A stretch of 57,147 nt of DNA, taken from contig CANRZD010000002.1 of NCBI GenBank assembly GCA_947644325.1, positions 1 through 57,147 of the forward strand. Reading direction: 5' to 3'. Positions 6,178 through 15,160 of the stretch are shown piece by piece. The notes below the pieces were generated by a model. The model searched no databases and was not told the DNA's origin. It saw nothing but the letters and a program-made list of their open reading frames with translations. This DNA is from an uncultured Clostridia bacterium. Its GTDB lineage: Bacteria; Bacillota; Clostridia; Oscillospirales; Acutalibacteraceae. Position numbers and translations under genes: made by a program. Every line of letters starts with the position of its first letter. The first letter of the stretch is position 1.

Positions 6178-8619
6178 TTATTTTACGTCCACCCGGGCCA
6201 TCAGGTTCTTTTCCGGGGGCACAGGAGAGGCGTGCCAGATGCTGCCCGCGTAGTCGCGGATGGAGCGGTCGGCGGCAAAGCGGCCGGCGTTTGCGATGTT
6301 CACAAGGCCCATCTTGTTCCACACGTGCTGGTTCTGGTAGAGCCGCTCGGCCCGGAACTGGGCTTCCCGGTAGGACTTGAAGTCCGCCAGGGCCATGTAG
6401 CGGTCCTCGCTGATAAGGGCGTGGAAGATATTCTGGAACTGCTGGCCGCCAATGCCCTGGTTTAAGGAATCCATGGCCCGGCGCAGCAGAGCGTCGTGCT
6501 GGTACTGCAGGGTGGGGTTGTAGCCGGAGCGCTTTAACTCCTCCACCTGAGAGGCCGTCATGCCGAAGAGGATGATGTTTTCGTCCCCCACAGCCTCGTG
6601 TATCTCCACGTTGGCCCCATCTAAGGTGCCCAGGGTGATGGCGCCGTTTATCATGAACTTCATGTTGCTGGTGCCGCTGGCCTCGGTGCCGGCCAGGGAG
6701 ATCTGCTCGCTGATCTCGGCGGCGGGGGTGAGAAGCTCCGCCCAGGTGACGCAGTAGTTTTCCACGAACACCACTTTCAGCTTCTTATTCACCCGCTGGT
6801 CGTTGTTGATGACCTTTGCCAGCGCCGCGATGAACTGGATGATCTGCTTTGCGAAGTAGTACCCCGGCGCCGCCTTGGCCCCGAAGAAGTAGGTGTGGGG
6901 GGTGAACTCCGCGTTGGGGTTCTCCAGCAGCCACTGGTAGGTGGCTAAGATGTTCAGGGCGTTCATGTGCTGGCGCTTGTACTCGTGCAGGCGCTTTACC
7001 TGCACATCGAAGATGGAGTCGGGGTCCACGTCCTGGTTCTGTATGCGCTTGAGGTACTTTGCCAGACGCTCCTTATTGCCGCGCTTTATCTTCTCCAGGC
7101 GCTCCAGCACAGAGGGGTCGTCCTTATACTTCATCAGCTCTGAAAGCTTGTTGGCGTCGTAGATGTAGTCTTTTCCGATGAGCTCCGTCACCAGCTCCGC
7201 CAGCTGGGGGTTCGACTGGTTCAGCCACCGGCGGTGGGCGATGCCGTTTGTGACGTTCGTAAACTTATAGGGCTCATCCATGTAGAAGTCATGGAACAAA
7301 TCGTCCTTTAATATCTCGCTGTGCAGGGCCGACACGCCGTTCACGCTGTGAGAGCCGATGACCGCCAGGTTCGCCATCTTCACATAGCCGTTTGAGATAG
7401 GCGCCATGCGGCCGATGCGGTTGTGGTCCATGCCCTTTGCCTTCATCTCCTCCCAGAAGCGGCGGTTGATCTCCTCCACAATCTGGTAAATACGGGGCAG
7501 GCGCATGCGGAAGATGTCGCAGGGCCAGGCCTCCAGGGCCTCGCTCATGACGGTGTGGTTGGTGTAGGCCACCGTGCGCTTGATGATGTCCCAGGCGGCC
7601 TCCCAGCCGTAGCCGCACTCGTCCAGCATGACCCGCATCATCTCGGGGATGGCCAGCACCGGGTGGGTGTCGTTCAAGTGAATGGCCGCCAGCTTCGGCA
7701 GGTCGTCTAAGCTGCTGTGGGAGTAAAGGTGCCGCCGGATGATATCCTGGATGGAGGCGGACACCAGAAAGTACTGCTGGGAAAGGCGCAGGAGCTTGCC
7801 GTCGGTGTGGTTATCTTCGGGGTACAGCACCTTGGTGATGACCTCGGCCATGGCCTGCTGCTCCATGGCGCGCATATAGTTGCCGCCGTTAAAGAGGCTC
7901 ATGTCGAACTTGTTGTTTTCGGCCTTCCACACCCTGAGTAAGCTCACGCCCTTGCCGTCCATGCCGGCCACGTACAGGTCGTAGGGCACGGCGGTGACGG
8001 TGGTGTAGTCCTTGTGGCGCACAGAGTGGTACTGGTCGTGCCACTTTTCCTCAATGTGCCCGTCAAAGTGCACCTCTACCGAGCTGTCGGCCACGGGCTG
8101 CATCCACACAGAGCCCCCGGGAATCCAGAAGTCGGGCAGCTCCGTCTGCCAGCCGTCCACCAGCTTCTGGCGGAAAAGGCCGTACTCGTACCGCAGGGAG
8201 TACCCCATGGCCGGGTACCCCTGGGTGGCAAGGCCGTCTAAGAAGCAGGCGGCAAGGCGCCCCAGGCCTCCGTTCCCCAGGCCCGCGTCGGGCTCCTGCT
8301 CGTAGAGGGAGCTGAGTTTAATGCCCATATCCGAGAGGGCCAGCCGGAAGTTTTCCTCCAGGCCCAGGTTGTAGAGGTTGTTTCTGAGAGAGCGCCCCAG
8401 AAGGAACTCCATGCACAGGTAGTATATCTGCTTAGTCTCGGTCTTTTCGGCGTTCGAAACAAACTCGGCCCGGCCCTTTGCCAGCAGCTCGCGCACGATG
8501 AGCACCACCGCCTTGTAATATTCCTCGTTGCTGGCGTTTTCCAGCGACACGCCGAAGCTGTGGGACAGCCGGTCCCGTATGGCCGTCTTGATCTGCGGAA
8601 CGGTCAAATCGTAATTCAT
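6178..8619 (-). CDS. glgP: Glycogen/alpha-glucan phosphorylase
   Basis: Cytosolic GT35 enzyme that releases glucose 1-phosphate from alpha-1,4-glucan chains with pyridoxal phosphate. The 813 residues match the family. An N-terminal block includes EFLLGRSLRNNLYNLGL and GLGNGGLGRLAACFLDGLAT. The cofactor Lys is at about position 654 in TEASGTSNMKFMINGA. The start is the ATG at 8619, 8 nt after GGAGG; the 26 residues of upstream open frame are rejected. It has its own promoter and terminator on the minus strand, 26 kb from the glgBCDA operon on the other strand, so breakdown and synthesis are transcribed separately here. Confidence 0.97.
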   Translation of the reverse strand: MNYDLTVPQIKTAIRDRLSHSFGVSLENASNEEYYKAVVLIVRELLAKGRAEFVSNAEKTETKQIYYLCMEFLLGRSLRNNLYNLGLEENFRLALSDMGIKLSSLYEQEPDAGLGNGGLGRLAACFLDGLATQGYPAMGYSLRYEYGLFRQKLVDGWQTELPDFWIPGGSVWMQPVADSSVEVHFDGHIEEKWHDQYHSVRHKDYTTVTAVPYDLYVAGMDGKGVSLLRVWKAENNKFDMSLFNGGNYMRAMEQQAMAEVITKVLYPEDNHTDGKLLRLSQQYFLVSASIQDIIRRHLYSHSSLDDLPKLAAIHLNDTHPVLAIPEMMRVMLDECGYGWEAAWDIIKRTVAYTNHTVMSEALEAWPCDIFRMRLPRIYQIVEEINRRFWEEMKAKGMDHNRIGRMAPISNGYVKMANLAVIGSHSVNGVSALHSEILKDDLFHDFYMDEPYKFTNVTNGIAHRRWLNQSNPQLAELVTELIGKDYIYDANKLSELMKYKDDPSVLERLEKIKRGNKERLAKYLKRIQNQDVDPDSIFDVQVKRLHEYKRQHMNALNILATYQWLLENPNAEFTPHTYFFGAKAAPGYYFAKQIIQFIAALAKVINNDQRVNKKLKVVFVENYCVTWAELLTPAAEISEQISLAGTEASGTSNMKFMINGAITLGTLDGANVEIHEAVGDENIILFGMTASQVEELKRSGYNPTLQYQHDALLRRAMDSLNQGIGGQQFQNIFHALISEDRYMALADFKSYREAQFRAERLYQNQHVWNKMGLVNIANAGRFAADRSIRDYAGSIWHASPVPPEKNLMARVDVK

Positions 8620-8695
8620 GAAAAAGCCTCCAGTTACTGTGAAAAATACCTTAATTTTTGGCCAAAACAAATGGTCCTCATGCAATATACTAGGC

Positions 8696-8724
8696 ATTAT
8701 ACACTAAAAAAAGCAAAAAATCAA
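8696..8724 (-). promoter_or_regulatory. Sigma-A promoter of glgP
   Basis: On the minus strand TTGATT (8724-8719), a 17-nt spacer and TATAAT (8701-8696) predict a leader of about 70 nt before the glgP ATG. Confidence 0.8.
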
Positions 8725-8892
8725 CTGTAATTCATGCCTAGGCGGAAAGAAATTTCCCGAAGGGAACAATAAAGAAGTTTTGCTGCTATCATCATAACAC
8801 AAGCGGGGGCCGTAGACAACACAAATTTATGGGGGAAAGGCACTTTCTTACAAGATGAACAATTTTTTTACGGAAAATCCGTCCGAAAGGGG

Positions 8893-8921
8893 TTCCCGAA
8901 AGGCTTTTTTTGCTCTATAAT
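8893..8921 (+). promoter_or_regulatory. Promoter of zapA and the U32 gene
   Basis: A perfect TATAAT (8916-8921) stands 17 nt after TTCCCG (8893-8898), a poor -35 overlapped by the repeated TTCCCGAA, which could suit activator control. Confidence 0.55.
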
Positions 8922-8956
8922 AGATAAAGTACCAGGACGGGAAAGGAGGAAGCATT

Positions 8957-9793
8957 GTGGAAAAAAGGCGGATGCGGCTGGAGATAAACGGCATCGTGTG
9001 CGGGCTCATCACCCAGGAGAGCGAGGAGTACATGAAGGCCCTCTCGGAGGAGGTGGGGAGCCTTATGCGGGAGGTCATGGGTTCCTCCCCCTACATCACC
9101 CGGGAGGCCGCTGCCCTGACGGCGGCGCTCTCCTGCTGCGACGACGCGAAGAAGAACGGCCGGAAGGCGGCCTCCCTGCAGGAGCGGGTGGACGAGCTGG
9201 AGGTGGAGGCCGAGCTGTGGAAGGAGGAAAAGGAGGAGCTCCTAAAGTCCGTGGTGGACACCCAGAAGGACGCAAGGCTCCAGGAGCGGGCGGCCAGGCT
9301 GGAGGCGGAGAACGCCTCCCTTTCGGAAGCGGCCGGGAAGGCCCAGGAGCTCAAAGAGGAAGCCGCCCGGCTGGAGGACGAGAACCGGGCCTTAAAAGAG
9401 AGCGCGTCCATTGGGGCCGAGGCATTGAGAGAGCTCTCCGTCCTGCGGGAAAAGGTGAAGGAGCTGGAGCCCCTGGCGGCCCAGGCCCGCCGGGAAAGCG
9501 AGGAGGGCGAGAAATTATTGCGGCTGCAAAGCGAGATAGAGGCCCTGCGCAAAGAGGCCCGCACCGCCCAGGAGGAGGCAAGGCGCCTGCGGGAAGCTGG
9601 GGCGTCCCCGGCGCTGGACGCCCTGGAGAGGCAGGCGGCCAAAGCCCAGGAGGCCGGGGAGGCGGAGAACGCCCCGAAACCGGAAGCCCCCAAAGAAAAG
9701 CCTGCCCCCCGAAAGAAAAGGAAAAACCCCCTGCGGTACGAGGAGGACTTCGAGCAGGAAGGGTTCGTGAGCTTTTTTGAAAAAAATGGATAG
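8957..9793 (+). CDS. zapA: ZapA-like cell-division protein with long coiled-coil tail
   Basis: The N-terminal 70 residues match ZapA: short beta strands (MRLEINGIVCGLIT), then a helix beginning EEYMKALSEEVGSLM. ZapA tetramers crosslink FtsZ filaments at the septum. Ordinary ZapA proteins are about 90-110 residues; this one is 278. Residues about 70-230 are almost unbroken Glu/Lys/Arg/Ala heptad sequence (coiled coil). A basic proline patch (PAPRKKRK) follows, and the protein ends in an acidic-aromatic tail (EDFEQEGFVSFF). The start is GTG at 8957, with GAAAGGAGGA 6 nt before it. The last codons overlap the U32 gene start by 8 nt. Division role is inferred from the N-terminal domain; the tail has no assigned partner. 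Confidence 0.8.
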   Translation: MEKRRMRLEINGIVCGLITQESEEYMKALSEEVGSLMREVMGSSPYITREAAALTAALSCCDDAKKNGRKAASLQERVDELEVEAELWKEEKEELLKSVVDTQKDARLQERAARLEAENASLSEAAGKAQELKEEAARLEDENRALKESASIGAEALRELSVLREKVKELEPLAAQARRESEEGEKLLRLQSEIEALRKEARTAQEEARRLREAGASPALDALERQAAKAQEAGEAENAPKPEAPKEKPAPRKKRKNPLRYEEDFEQEGFVSFFEKNG

Positions 9794-11846
9794 GGGCAAG
9801 CTGGAGGTGCTGGCCCCAGCCGGGGGGCCCGAGGCCCTGCGGGCGGCGGTCTTCGCCGGGGCGGACGCGGTGTACTTAGGGGGCCCTGCCTTTGGGGCCC
9901 GGGCCAGCGCCAAGAATTTTTCCCGGGAGGAGCTCAGGGAGGCCGTCCGCTTCTGCCATGGCCGGGGCGTGCGGGTGCACGTGACCGTCAATACCCTTCT
10001 GCGGGACAGGGAGCTGGACGAGGCCCTGGAGTTCGTGGGGTTTCTGTGCTCTCTGCCCGTGGACGCGGTGCTGGTGCAGGACATGGGGCTTTTTGCGCTT
10101 CTGCGGGAGAGGGCCCCGGGCCTGCCCCTGCACGCCTCTACCCAGATGAGCCTGCACACCCCGGCGGGGGTGCGCCTGATCCATGAGCTGGGGGCCGCCC
10201 GGGTGGTGCTGGCCCGGGAGCTGAGCCTTCCGGAGATCCAAGAAATCGCCCGCTGCTGCCCGGCGGAGCTGGAGGCTTTTGTCCACGGGGCCCTGTGCAT
10301 GTCGGTGTCGGGCCAGTGCTATTTCAGCGCCCTTTTGGGCGGGCGCAGCGGCAACCGGGGCATGTGCGCCCAGACCTGCCGCCTGCCCTTCGCGTCCCCC
10401 GGGGGCACGGGCCATGATTTGTCGTTAAAAGACCTATCCTTTATCCCACAGCTGCGAGAGCTGGAAAAGGCCGGGGTCTGCTCCGGGAAGATAGAGGGCC
10501 GCATGAAGCGCCCGGAGTACGTGGCCGCGGCGGTCTCCGCCTGCAGGCGGGCGGCGGACGGGGAGGAGGTCCCCCAGGACCTTTTGGAAAAGCTGGAGAA
10601 GGTGTTCTCCCGCTCGGGCTTTACCCAGGGCTACCTGCGGGGGAAGCGGGGCCGGGAGATGTTCGGCGTGCGCACCAAAGAGGACGTGGCCGGGGCCACG
10701 GAGAAGGTCTTCGCCTCGCTGCGGGGCCTGTACCGGGGCGAGAGGCAGAGCGTGCCCGCGGCCTTCTCGCTGGAAGCGGAGGACGGCGCGCTCCTTCTCA
10801 CCGCCCGGGACAAGGAGGGCCATGAGGCCCGGGTGTCGGCCTCCATAGAGGGGAAGGCCCCGGCGCTCCCTCGGGAAAGGTGCCTGCAGCAGCTGAAAAA
10901 GACAGGGGGCACGCCCTTCTTCCCAGCGGAAGCGTCGGCCCCGGAGGAGGCTCCCGTAAGCGTCTCGGCCCTGAACGCCCTGCGCCGGGAGGCCCTGGGG
11001 GAGCTCCTGCGCCTGCGGGAAGAGGGAAAGGCCATTCCCTTTACAGAGGGGCCCGTGGAAAAAGCCCCCCGCCATGAAACGGTGGAATTCGGCCTGCGGG
11101 CGGCTTTCCGCAGCGTTTCTCAGGTGTGCCCGGAGGCGAAGGGGTGTAAAGGGATATCCCTTCCCTTAGAGACGCCGGTGGAGGAACTCATACGTCTGAG
11201 AGAGGCGGGTTACCCGCCCGTACTGCTGGAGCTGCCCCGGGCCATGTTCGGGGAAGAGGAGGCGGTGCGCCGGGCGATGCGGGAGAAAATGGACGCGGGC
11301 TTTATGGATTTCGTGTGCGGCAACCTGGGCGCTGTGGCCCTGTGCCGGGACCTGGGGGCCCGGGCCCACGGGGGCTTCTCCCTGAATATCACCAATACCC
11401 AGACCCTAAGGTTTTTCGAGAGCCTGGGGCTTGTGGACGCGGAGCTCTCCTTCGAACTCTCGGGCCGGGAGGCCGGGGCCCTGGGGGGCGGGCTTCCCCG
11501 GGGGGTCATGGTCTACGGCCGGCAGGCGGCCATGCTCACCCGGAACTGCCCCCTGGCAAACTCCAAAAAGGGCTGCCTGGGCTGCAAAACCCCGGGCGTT
11601 CTCACCGACCGCATGGGCAAGGCTTTCCCGGTGGTGTGCCGGGGGCGGGGGCGCTGGGGGGTGGAAGTTCTCAACAGCGTGCCCCTGTGGCTGGGGGGCC
11701 TGCCGGTACAGGGCGTGGATTTCGGGATTTTCCGCTTTACCATAGAGGAAAAGGCCGAATGCGGGCGTATTTTGTCGGCTTTTCGGGAAAAAGGGTCCCT
11801 GAAAGGCCTTTACACCCGGGGCTTGTGGCGCAAAGGCGTAGAGTGA
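9786..11846 (+). CDS. U32-family peptidase-like protein (RlhA/YdcP-type)
   Basis: Family once called collagenase-like peptidases; several members are now known to hydroxylate RNA (RlhA on 23S rRNA, TrhP on tRNA). The N-terminal TIM-barrel-like domain opens LEVLAPAGGPEALRAAVFAG. The family signature ELEAFVHGALCMSVSGQC is at about residues 162-179, with more cysteines in 'GNRGMCAQTC'. The C-terminal half (about 380-686) resembles the long U32 extension, with clustered cysteines near 'TRNCPLANSKKGCLGC' that could bind a metal or Fe-S cluster. The ATG at 9786 lies inside the end of zapA; a TTG at 9777 is also in frame. Whether it acts on protein or RNA cannot be read from sequence; the long form favours RNA modification. 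Confidence 0.88.
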   Translation: MDRGKLEVLAPAGGPEALRAAVFAGADAVYLGGPAFGARASAKNFSREELREAVRFCHGRGVRVHVTVNTLLRDRELDEALEFVGFLCSLPVDAVLVQDMGLFALLRERAPGLPLHASTQMSLHTPAGVRLIHELGAARVVLARELSLPEIQEIARCCPAELEAFVHGALCMSVSGQCYFSALLGGRSGNRGMCAQTCRLPFASPGGTGHDLSLKDLSFIPQLRELEKAGVCSGKIEGRMKRPEYVAAAVSACRRAADGEEVPQDLLEKLEKVFSRSGFTQGYLRGKRGREMFGVRTKEDVAGATEKVFASLRGLYRGERQSVPAAFSLEAEDGALLLTARDKEGHEARVSASIEGKAPALPRERCLQQLKKTGGTPFFPAEASAPEEAPVSVSALNALRREALGELLRLREEGKAIPFTEGPVEKAPRHETVEFGLRAAFRSVSQVCPEAKGCKGISLPLETPVEELIRLREAGYPPVLLELPRAMFGEEEAVRRAMREKMDAGFMDFVCGNLGAVALCRDLGARAHGGFSLNITNTQTLRFFESLGLVDAELSFELSGREAGALGGGLPRGVMVYGRQAAMLTRNCPLANSKKGCLGCKTPGVLTDRMGKAFPVVCRGRGRWGVEVLNSVPLWLGGLPVQGVDFGIFRFTIEEKAECGRILSAFREKGSLKGLYTRGLWRKGVE

Positions 11847-11849
11847 ATG

Positions 11850-11879
11850 TTGAAAACTCTGTGGAAAGTGTGAAATACT
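11850..11879 (+). promoter_or_regulatory. Weak promoter candidate before dut
   Basis: TTGAAA (11850-11855), an 18-nt spacer and AATACT (11874-11879) begin at the U32 stop codon. The 122-nt gap suggests dut may have its own start site, but the -10 is poor. Confidence 0.35.
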
Positions 11880-11968
11880 TTACAGCCGGGAGACGGCTTC
11901 GCTATTGGGCTTGCCCCGGATGTTGAATTGTGGATAGTGGAAACCTTTGGAAAAGAGGGCGGAAATTT

Positions 11969-12412
11969 ATGCGGGAAAACGTATTAAAAATCAAGCGCAT
12001 GGGGGAGGACGTGGCCCTGCCCTGCCGGGAGACCCCGGGCAGCGCGGGCTACGACCTGCGGGCCCATCTGACGGCCCCCCTGGGGGTAGAGCCCGGGGCG
12101 TGGGCCATGGTGCCCACGGGCCTTATGGCGGAGATACCGGAGGGCCTTGCGGGCATGGTCTTTTCCCGCAGCGGCCTGGGCACGAAGCAGGGCATGGTGG
12201 TGGCCCAGGGGGTGGGGGTCATTGACAGCGACTACCGGGGGGAAATCAAGGTCCCCCTGCGCAACATGGGCGAGGCCCCCTATGAAATCAAGCCCGGGGA
12301 GCGCATCGCCCAGATGGTGCTGCTGCCCGCGGCCCTTTTGCCTGTAGAGGAGGTGCAGGCCCTCAGCGAGACCCAGCGGGGCGAAGGGGGCTTCGGCAGC
12401 ACGGGAAAATAG
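11969..12412 (+). CDS. dut: dUTP diphosphatase
   Basis: Hydrolyses dUTP to dUMP and pyrophosphate, keeping uracil out of DNA and feeding dTMP synthesis. All five trimeric dUTPase motifs are present: PGSAGYDLRA, 'FSRSGLGTKQG', GVIDSDYRGEIKVPLRN, 'GERIAQMVLLP' and the C-terminal RGEGGFGSTGK. The 147-residue length is normal. The ATG at 11969 follows a G-rich site (GAGGGCGG); 13 upstream in-frame residues are rejected as they lack such a site. Confidence 0.96.
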   Translation: MRENVLKIKRMGEDVALPCRETPGSAGYDLRAHLTAPLGVEPGAWAMVPTGLMAEIPEGLAGMVFSRSGLGTKQGMVVAQGVGVIDSDYRGEIKVPLRNMGEAPYEIKPGERIAQMVLLPAALLPVEEVQALSETQRGEGGFGSTGK

Positions 12413-12493
12413 GCATATCTGGTAGAGAAGCCCCAGAAACGTGGCATATATGCGGGATTTTGCGGTTTTCTGCGAATTGTTCCGGCGGGGCGG

Positions 12494-12522
12494 TTGAGAA
12501 TTGGCAGGAAATGGGGTATAAT
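12494..12522 (+). promoter_or_regulatory. Sigma-A promoter of the mreBCD operon
   Basis: TTGAGA (12494-12499), a 17-nt spacer and TATAAT (12517-12522), with a leader of roughly 60 nt before mreB. Confidence 0.8.
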
Positions 12523-12587
12523 AGAGAAGCGAGTTTACGGAAACCACGCGGCAGGCACAGCCGCTTATGTAGAAAGGCAGAATAGAA

Positions 12588-13640
12588 ATGGCAGGATTTT
12601 CAAGTTTTTTCTCGATGTTTTCCATGTTTTCCAAGGATATCGGCATTGACCTGGGCACCGCGAACACCTTAGTCTTTATGCGGGGCAAGGGCATCGTCAT
12701 GCGCGAGCCCTCTGTGGTGGCCGTAGACGTGCGCACCGACGAGGTGCTGGCCGTGGGCAAGCAGGCCAAGGAGATGCTGGGGCGCACCCCGGGCTCCATT
12801 GTGGCGGTGCGGCCCTTAAAGGACGGCGTCATCGCCGACTTCGACGTGACGGCGGCCATGCTGAAATACTTTATTAAGAAGGCCCTGAAGGCCGGGGCCC
12901 TGAGCCGGCCCAGAATCGTCATCTGCATCCCCTCCGGCGTCACAGAAGTGGAGCGCCGGGCCGTGGAGGACGCCGCCCGCCAGGCGGGCTCCAACAACGT
13001 GGACCTGGTGGAGGAGCCCATGGCGGCGGCCATCGGGGCCGGGCTGCCCGTGGGGGAGGCCACCGGCAGCATGGTGGTGGACATCGGCGGCGGCACCAGC
13101 GAGGTGGCCGTCATCTCCCTGGGGGACATCGTCACCGCCGTATCGGTGCGCATGGCCGGGGACAAGTTCGACGAGGCCATCGTCACCTATGTAAAGAAGA
13201 AGTATAATTTGCTCATCGGCGAGCGCACCGCCGAGGAGATCAAGATGAAGATCGGCTCGGCCTTCCCCACAGAGGAGACCATCAATTCCTTTGTGGAGAT
13301 AAAGGGCCGCAACCTCATAGACGGCCTGCCCAAGAACGTGACCATCCACGCCGACGAGGTGCGGGAGGCCCTCACCGACAGCGTCATGATTGTGGTGGAG
13401 GCCATAAAGGACACCCTGGAGCAGACGCCCCCTGAACTGGCGGCGGACATCATCGACCGGGGCATCATGCTCACAGGGGGCGGGGCCCTTCTGCGGGGGC
13501 TGGACCAGCTGGTGAGCCAGGAGACGGGCATCCCCGTGCACGTGGCCGAGCGGCCCCTGGATTGCGTGGTGGAGGGCACCGGCAAGAGCCTGGAGATCGA
13601 GCTGCCTAAGTCCTACTACCGCTCCCGCAAGCGCGCGTAG
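12588..13640 (+). CDS. mreB: Rod-shape protein MreB (bacterial actin)
   Basis: Cytoskeletal ATPase that forms membrane-bound filaments steering lateral wall synthesis. The 350 residues carry the actin phosphate-1 motif ([14 protein letters not shown], about residues 17-30), phosphate-2 ([16 protein letters not shown], about 162-177) and the adenosine motif ([15 protein letters not shown]). The N-terminus ([13 protein letters not shown]) is hydrophobic with one basic residue and could be a membrane-binding helix. First gene of mreB-mreC-mreD-PBP2. The organism is therefore expected to be rod-shaped or ovoid. Confidence 0.97.
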   Translation: MAGFSSFFSMFSMFSKDIGIDLGTANTLVFMRGKGIVMREPSVVAVDVRTDEVLAVGKQAKEMLGRTPGSIVAVRPLKDGVIADFDVTAAMLKYFIKKALKAGALSRPRIVICIPSGVTEVERRAVEDAARQAGSNNVDLVEEPMAAAIGAGLPVGEATGSMVVDIGGGTSEVAVISLGDIVTAVSVRMAGDKFDEAIVTYVKKKYNLLIGERTAEEIKMKIGSAFPTEETINSFVEIKGRNLIDGLPKNVTIHADEVREALTDSVMIVVEAIKDTLEQTPPELAADIIDRGIMLTGGGALLRGLDQLVSQETGIPVHVAERPLDCVVEGTGKSLEIELPKSYYRSRKRA

Positions 13641-13678
13641 GCCGGGGGCCCGGGCGGGCCGCAAGAGAGGAAAAAGGA

Positions 13679-13714
13679 GGACTGCCAGGGGGCTTTTTGC
13701 GCTCTTGGCAGTCC
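13679..13714 (+). other. Hairpin between mreB and mreC
   Basis: GGACTGCCA (13679-13687) pairs perfectly with TGGCAGTCC (13706-13714) across an 18-nt loop, within an unusual 102-nt gap in an otherwise tight operon. Only a weak T-run (CGCTTTT) follows. It may be a partial terminator, an RNA-processing site or a stability element. Confidence 0.55.
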
Positions 13715-13742
13715 GTGTTCGCTTTTATGGAAGGGGGCCGCT

Positions 13743-14633
13743 ATGAAGGATTTTTTCAAGGGGAGCTCGCTTAAAGTGCTCATCATCGCGGTGGTGGTGC
13801 TTCTGGGCCTTGCCATCTACACGGCTACGGCGGGGGGCTCCATTGTGGCGGGGCTTCTGGGGTTCGTGTCGGCGCCCATGCAGGGCATCGCCACGGACGT
13901 GACCGGCAGCGTGACGGAATTTTTTGACCTGGAAAGCTACTCGAAGGAGGAACTGTTGGACTTAGTGGACCGCCTGCAGCGGGAGCGCAGCGCCCTGGCC
14001 CAGCAGCTGGTGGATTATGAAGAGAAGAAGCGGGAGAACGAGCAGTTAAAAGTGCAGCTGCGCATTGCCCAGCTGCAGCCGGAAAACGAGATGCGCTCGG
14101 CTTCTGTCATCGGCCGGGACCCCAACGACGTGTTTTCGGGGTTTTCTATTGATAAAGGGTCTTTGGCGGGCGTCAGCGCCGGGGACCCGGTGATAACGGA
14201 ACAGGGCTTAGTGGGGGTGGTGAGCCAGGTGTACGCCACCAGCAGCATGGTCACCTGCCTGCTTTCAGAGGACCTGCAGGTGGCGGCCATGTCCATCGAC
14301 CGGGAGGAAAGCGGCGTGGTCAGCAGCAACATCATGACCGCAAGCTCGGGGCTTCTGCGCATGGGGTATCTTTCCAGCGAGACGGGGCTTAAAGAGGGGG
14401 ACATCATCACCACCTCCGGGGCGGGGGGGTCCTTCCCGCCGAACCTTATCATCGGCCAGGTGCAGAGCGTGGAGAAGTCGGAGAACGACATCTCCAAATA
14501 CGCGGTCATAAAGCCCTATGAGGACCTGGCCCACGTGCAGGACGTGCAGGTCATCGTCAGCTTCCCCGGCAAGGGGGAGGAGACCCCGGCCCTGCCGGAG
14601 GAGGGGGACCCCGCGGAGGAGGACGTGGAATGA
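13743..14633 (+). CDS. mreC: Rod-shape protein MreC
   Basis: Bitopic scaffold linking MreB to the wall synthases. The 296 residues show one transmembrane helix (about 7-26), a coiled coil (about 58-108, DLVDRLQRERSALAQQLVDY region), then the beta-rich MreC core with 'DPNDVFSGFSIDKGSLAGVS' and 'VQSVEKSENDISKYAVIKPY'. An acidic tail ends the protein. The ATG at 13743 has GGAAGGGGG upstream. The stop overlaps the mreD ATG by 4 nt. Confidence 0.95.
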   Translation: MKDFFKGSSLKVLIIAVVVLLGLAIYTATAGGSIVAGLLGFVSAPMQGIATDVTGSVTEFFDLESYSKEELLDLVDRLQRERSALAQQLVDYEEKKRENEQLKVQLRIAQLQPENEMRSASVIGRDPNDVFSGFSIDKGSLAGVSAGDPVITEQGLVGVVSQVYATSSMVTCLLSEDLQVAAMSIDREESGVVSSNIMTASSGLLRMGYLSSETGLKEGDIITTSGAGGSFPPNLIIGQVQSVEKSENDISKYAVIKPYEDLAHVQDVQVIVSFPGKGEETPALPEEGDPAEEDVE

Positions 14634-15142
14634 GGGACATGAACCGGGTCATACGCTTTCTGGCCTATACCCTGGAGCTTCTGGTGCTCTTTATGCTGCA
14701 GGAGACCCCGGGCCTTCTGCCCCACATCTACGGGGTGCGCCCGGTGCTCCTGTTCCCGGCGGCCGTTGCCATCGCCCTGTTCGAGGAGGAACTGCCCGCC
14801 ATGGCCTTCGGCATCGTGGGCGGGCTTTTCTGTGACTTCGGCCTGGGGTGCGCTCTGGGCTTTCACGGGGTGGTGCTGGCGGTGCTGTGCTTTTTCATCA
14901 GCCTGCAGAGCCGCGCCTTCCTGCAGGTGAACCTGATGACCGCCCTGCTGACGGGGCTGTGGTCTTTGGCGCTTATTACCGGGGCCCAGTGGTTTTTCCT
15001 GTACTATTTTACTTATTCCCTGCCGGAGTACGCCTTCATGCACCATTACCTGCCGAAATATTTCTATACGCTTCTGTTCCTGCCCCTGCTGTATTTCCTC
15101 AATAAGGGCCTCTATCAGGCCGTGCGGGCGCAGGACCGCTGA
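14630..15142 (+). CDS. mreD: Rod-shape protein MreD
   Basis: Small polytopic membrane protein of the elongation complex. The 170 residues contain about five hydrophobic helices and the family-typical stretch 'AFGIVGGLFCDFGLG'. The ATG at 14630 overlaps the mreC stop (ATGA); an ATG three codons later is possible. It lies 18 nt before the PBP2 gene. MreD proteins are poorly conserved, so gene order carries much of the assignment. Confidence 0.9.
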   Translation: MRDMNRVIRFLAYTLELLVLFMLQETPGLLPHIYGVRPVLLFPAAVAIALFEEELPAMAFGIVGGLFCDFGLGCALGFHGVVLAVLCFFISLQSRAFLQVNLMTALLTGLWSLALITGAQWFFLYYFTYSLPEYAFMHHYLPKYFYTLLFLPLLYFLNKGLYQAVRAQDR

Positions 15143-15160
15143 GAAGGGAGGGCCATACAG

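Larger units (their letters stand above)
8620..8956. promoter_or_regulatory. Divergent intergenic region, glgP / zapA
   Basis: This 337-bp AT-rich gap separates two divergent genes. It holds the glgP promoter (8696-8724, minus) and a zapA promoter (8893-8921, plus). The octamer TTCCCGAA occurs twice, at 8754-8761 (within a TTCCC-GAA-GGGAA dyad) and at 8893-8900, where it overlaps the zapA -35 region. CCGAAAGG is directly repeated at 8883 and 8896. I see no open frame or RNA gene in it. Confidence 0.6.

Noticed and set aside
11855-11940. DnaA-box-like sequences (TGTGGAAAG near 11860, TGTGGATAG at 11929-11937) before dut
   Set aside because: Only two imperfect copies, no AT-rich unwinding region and no dnaA or dnaN nearby; not an origin.
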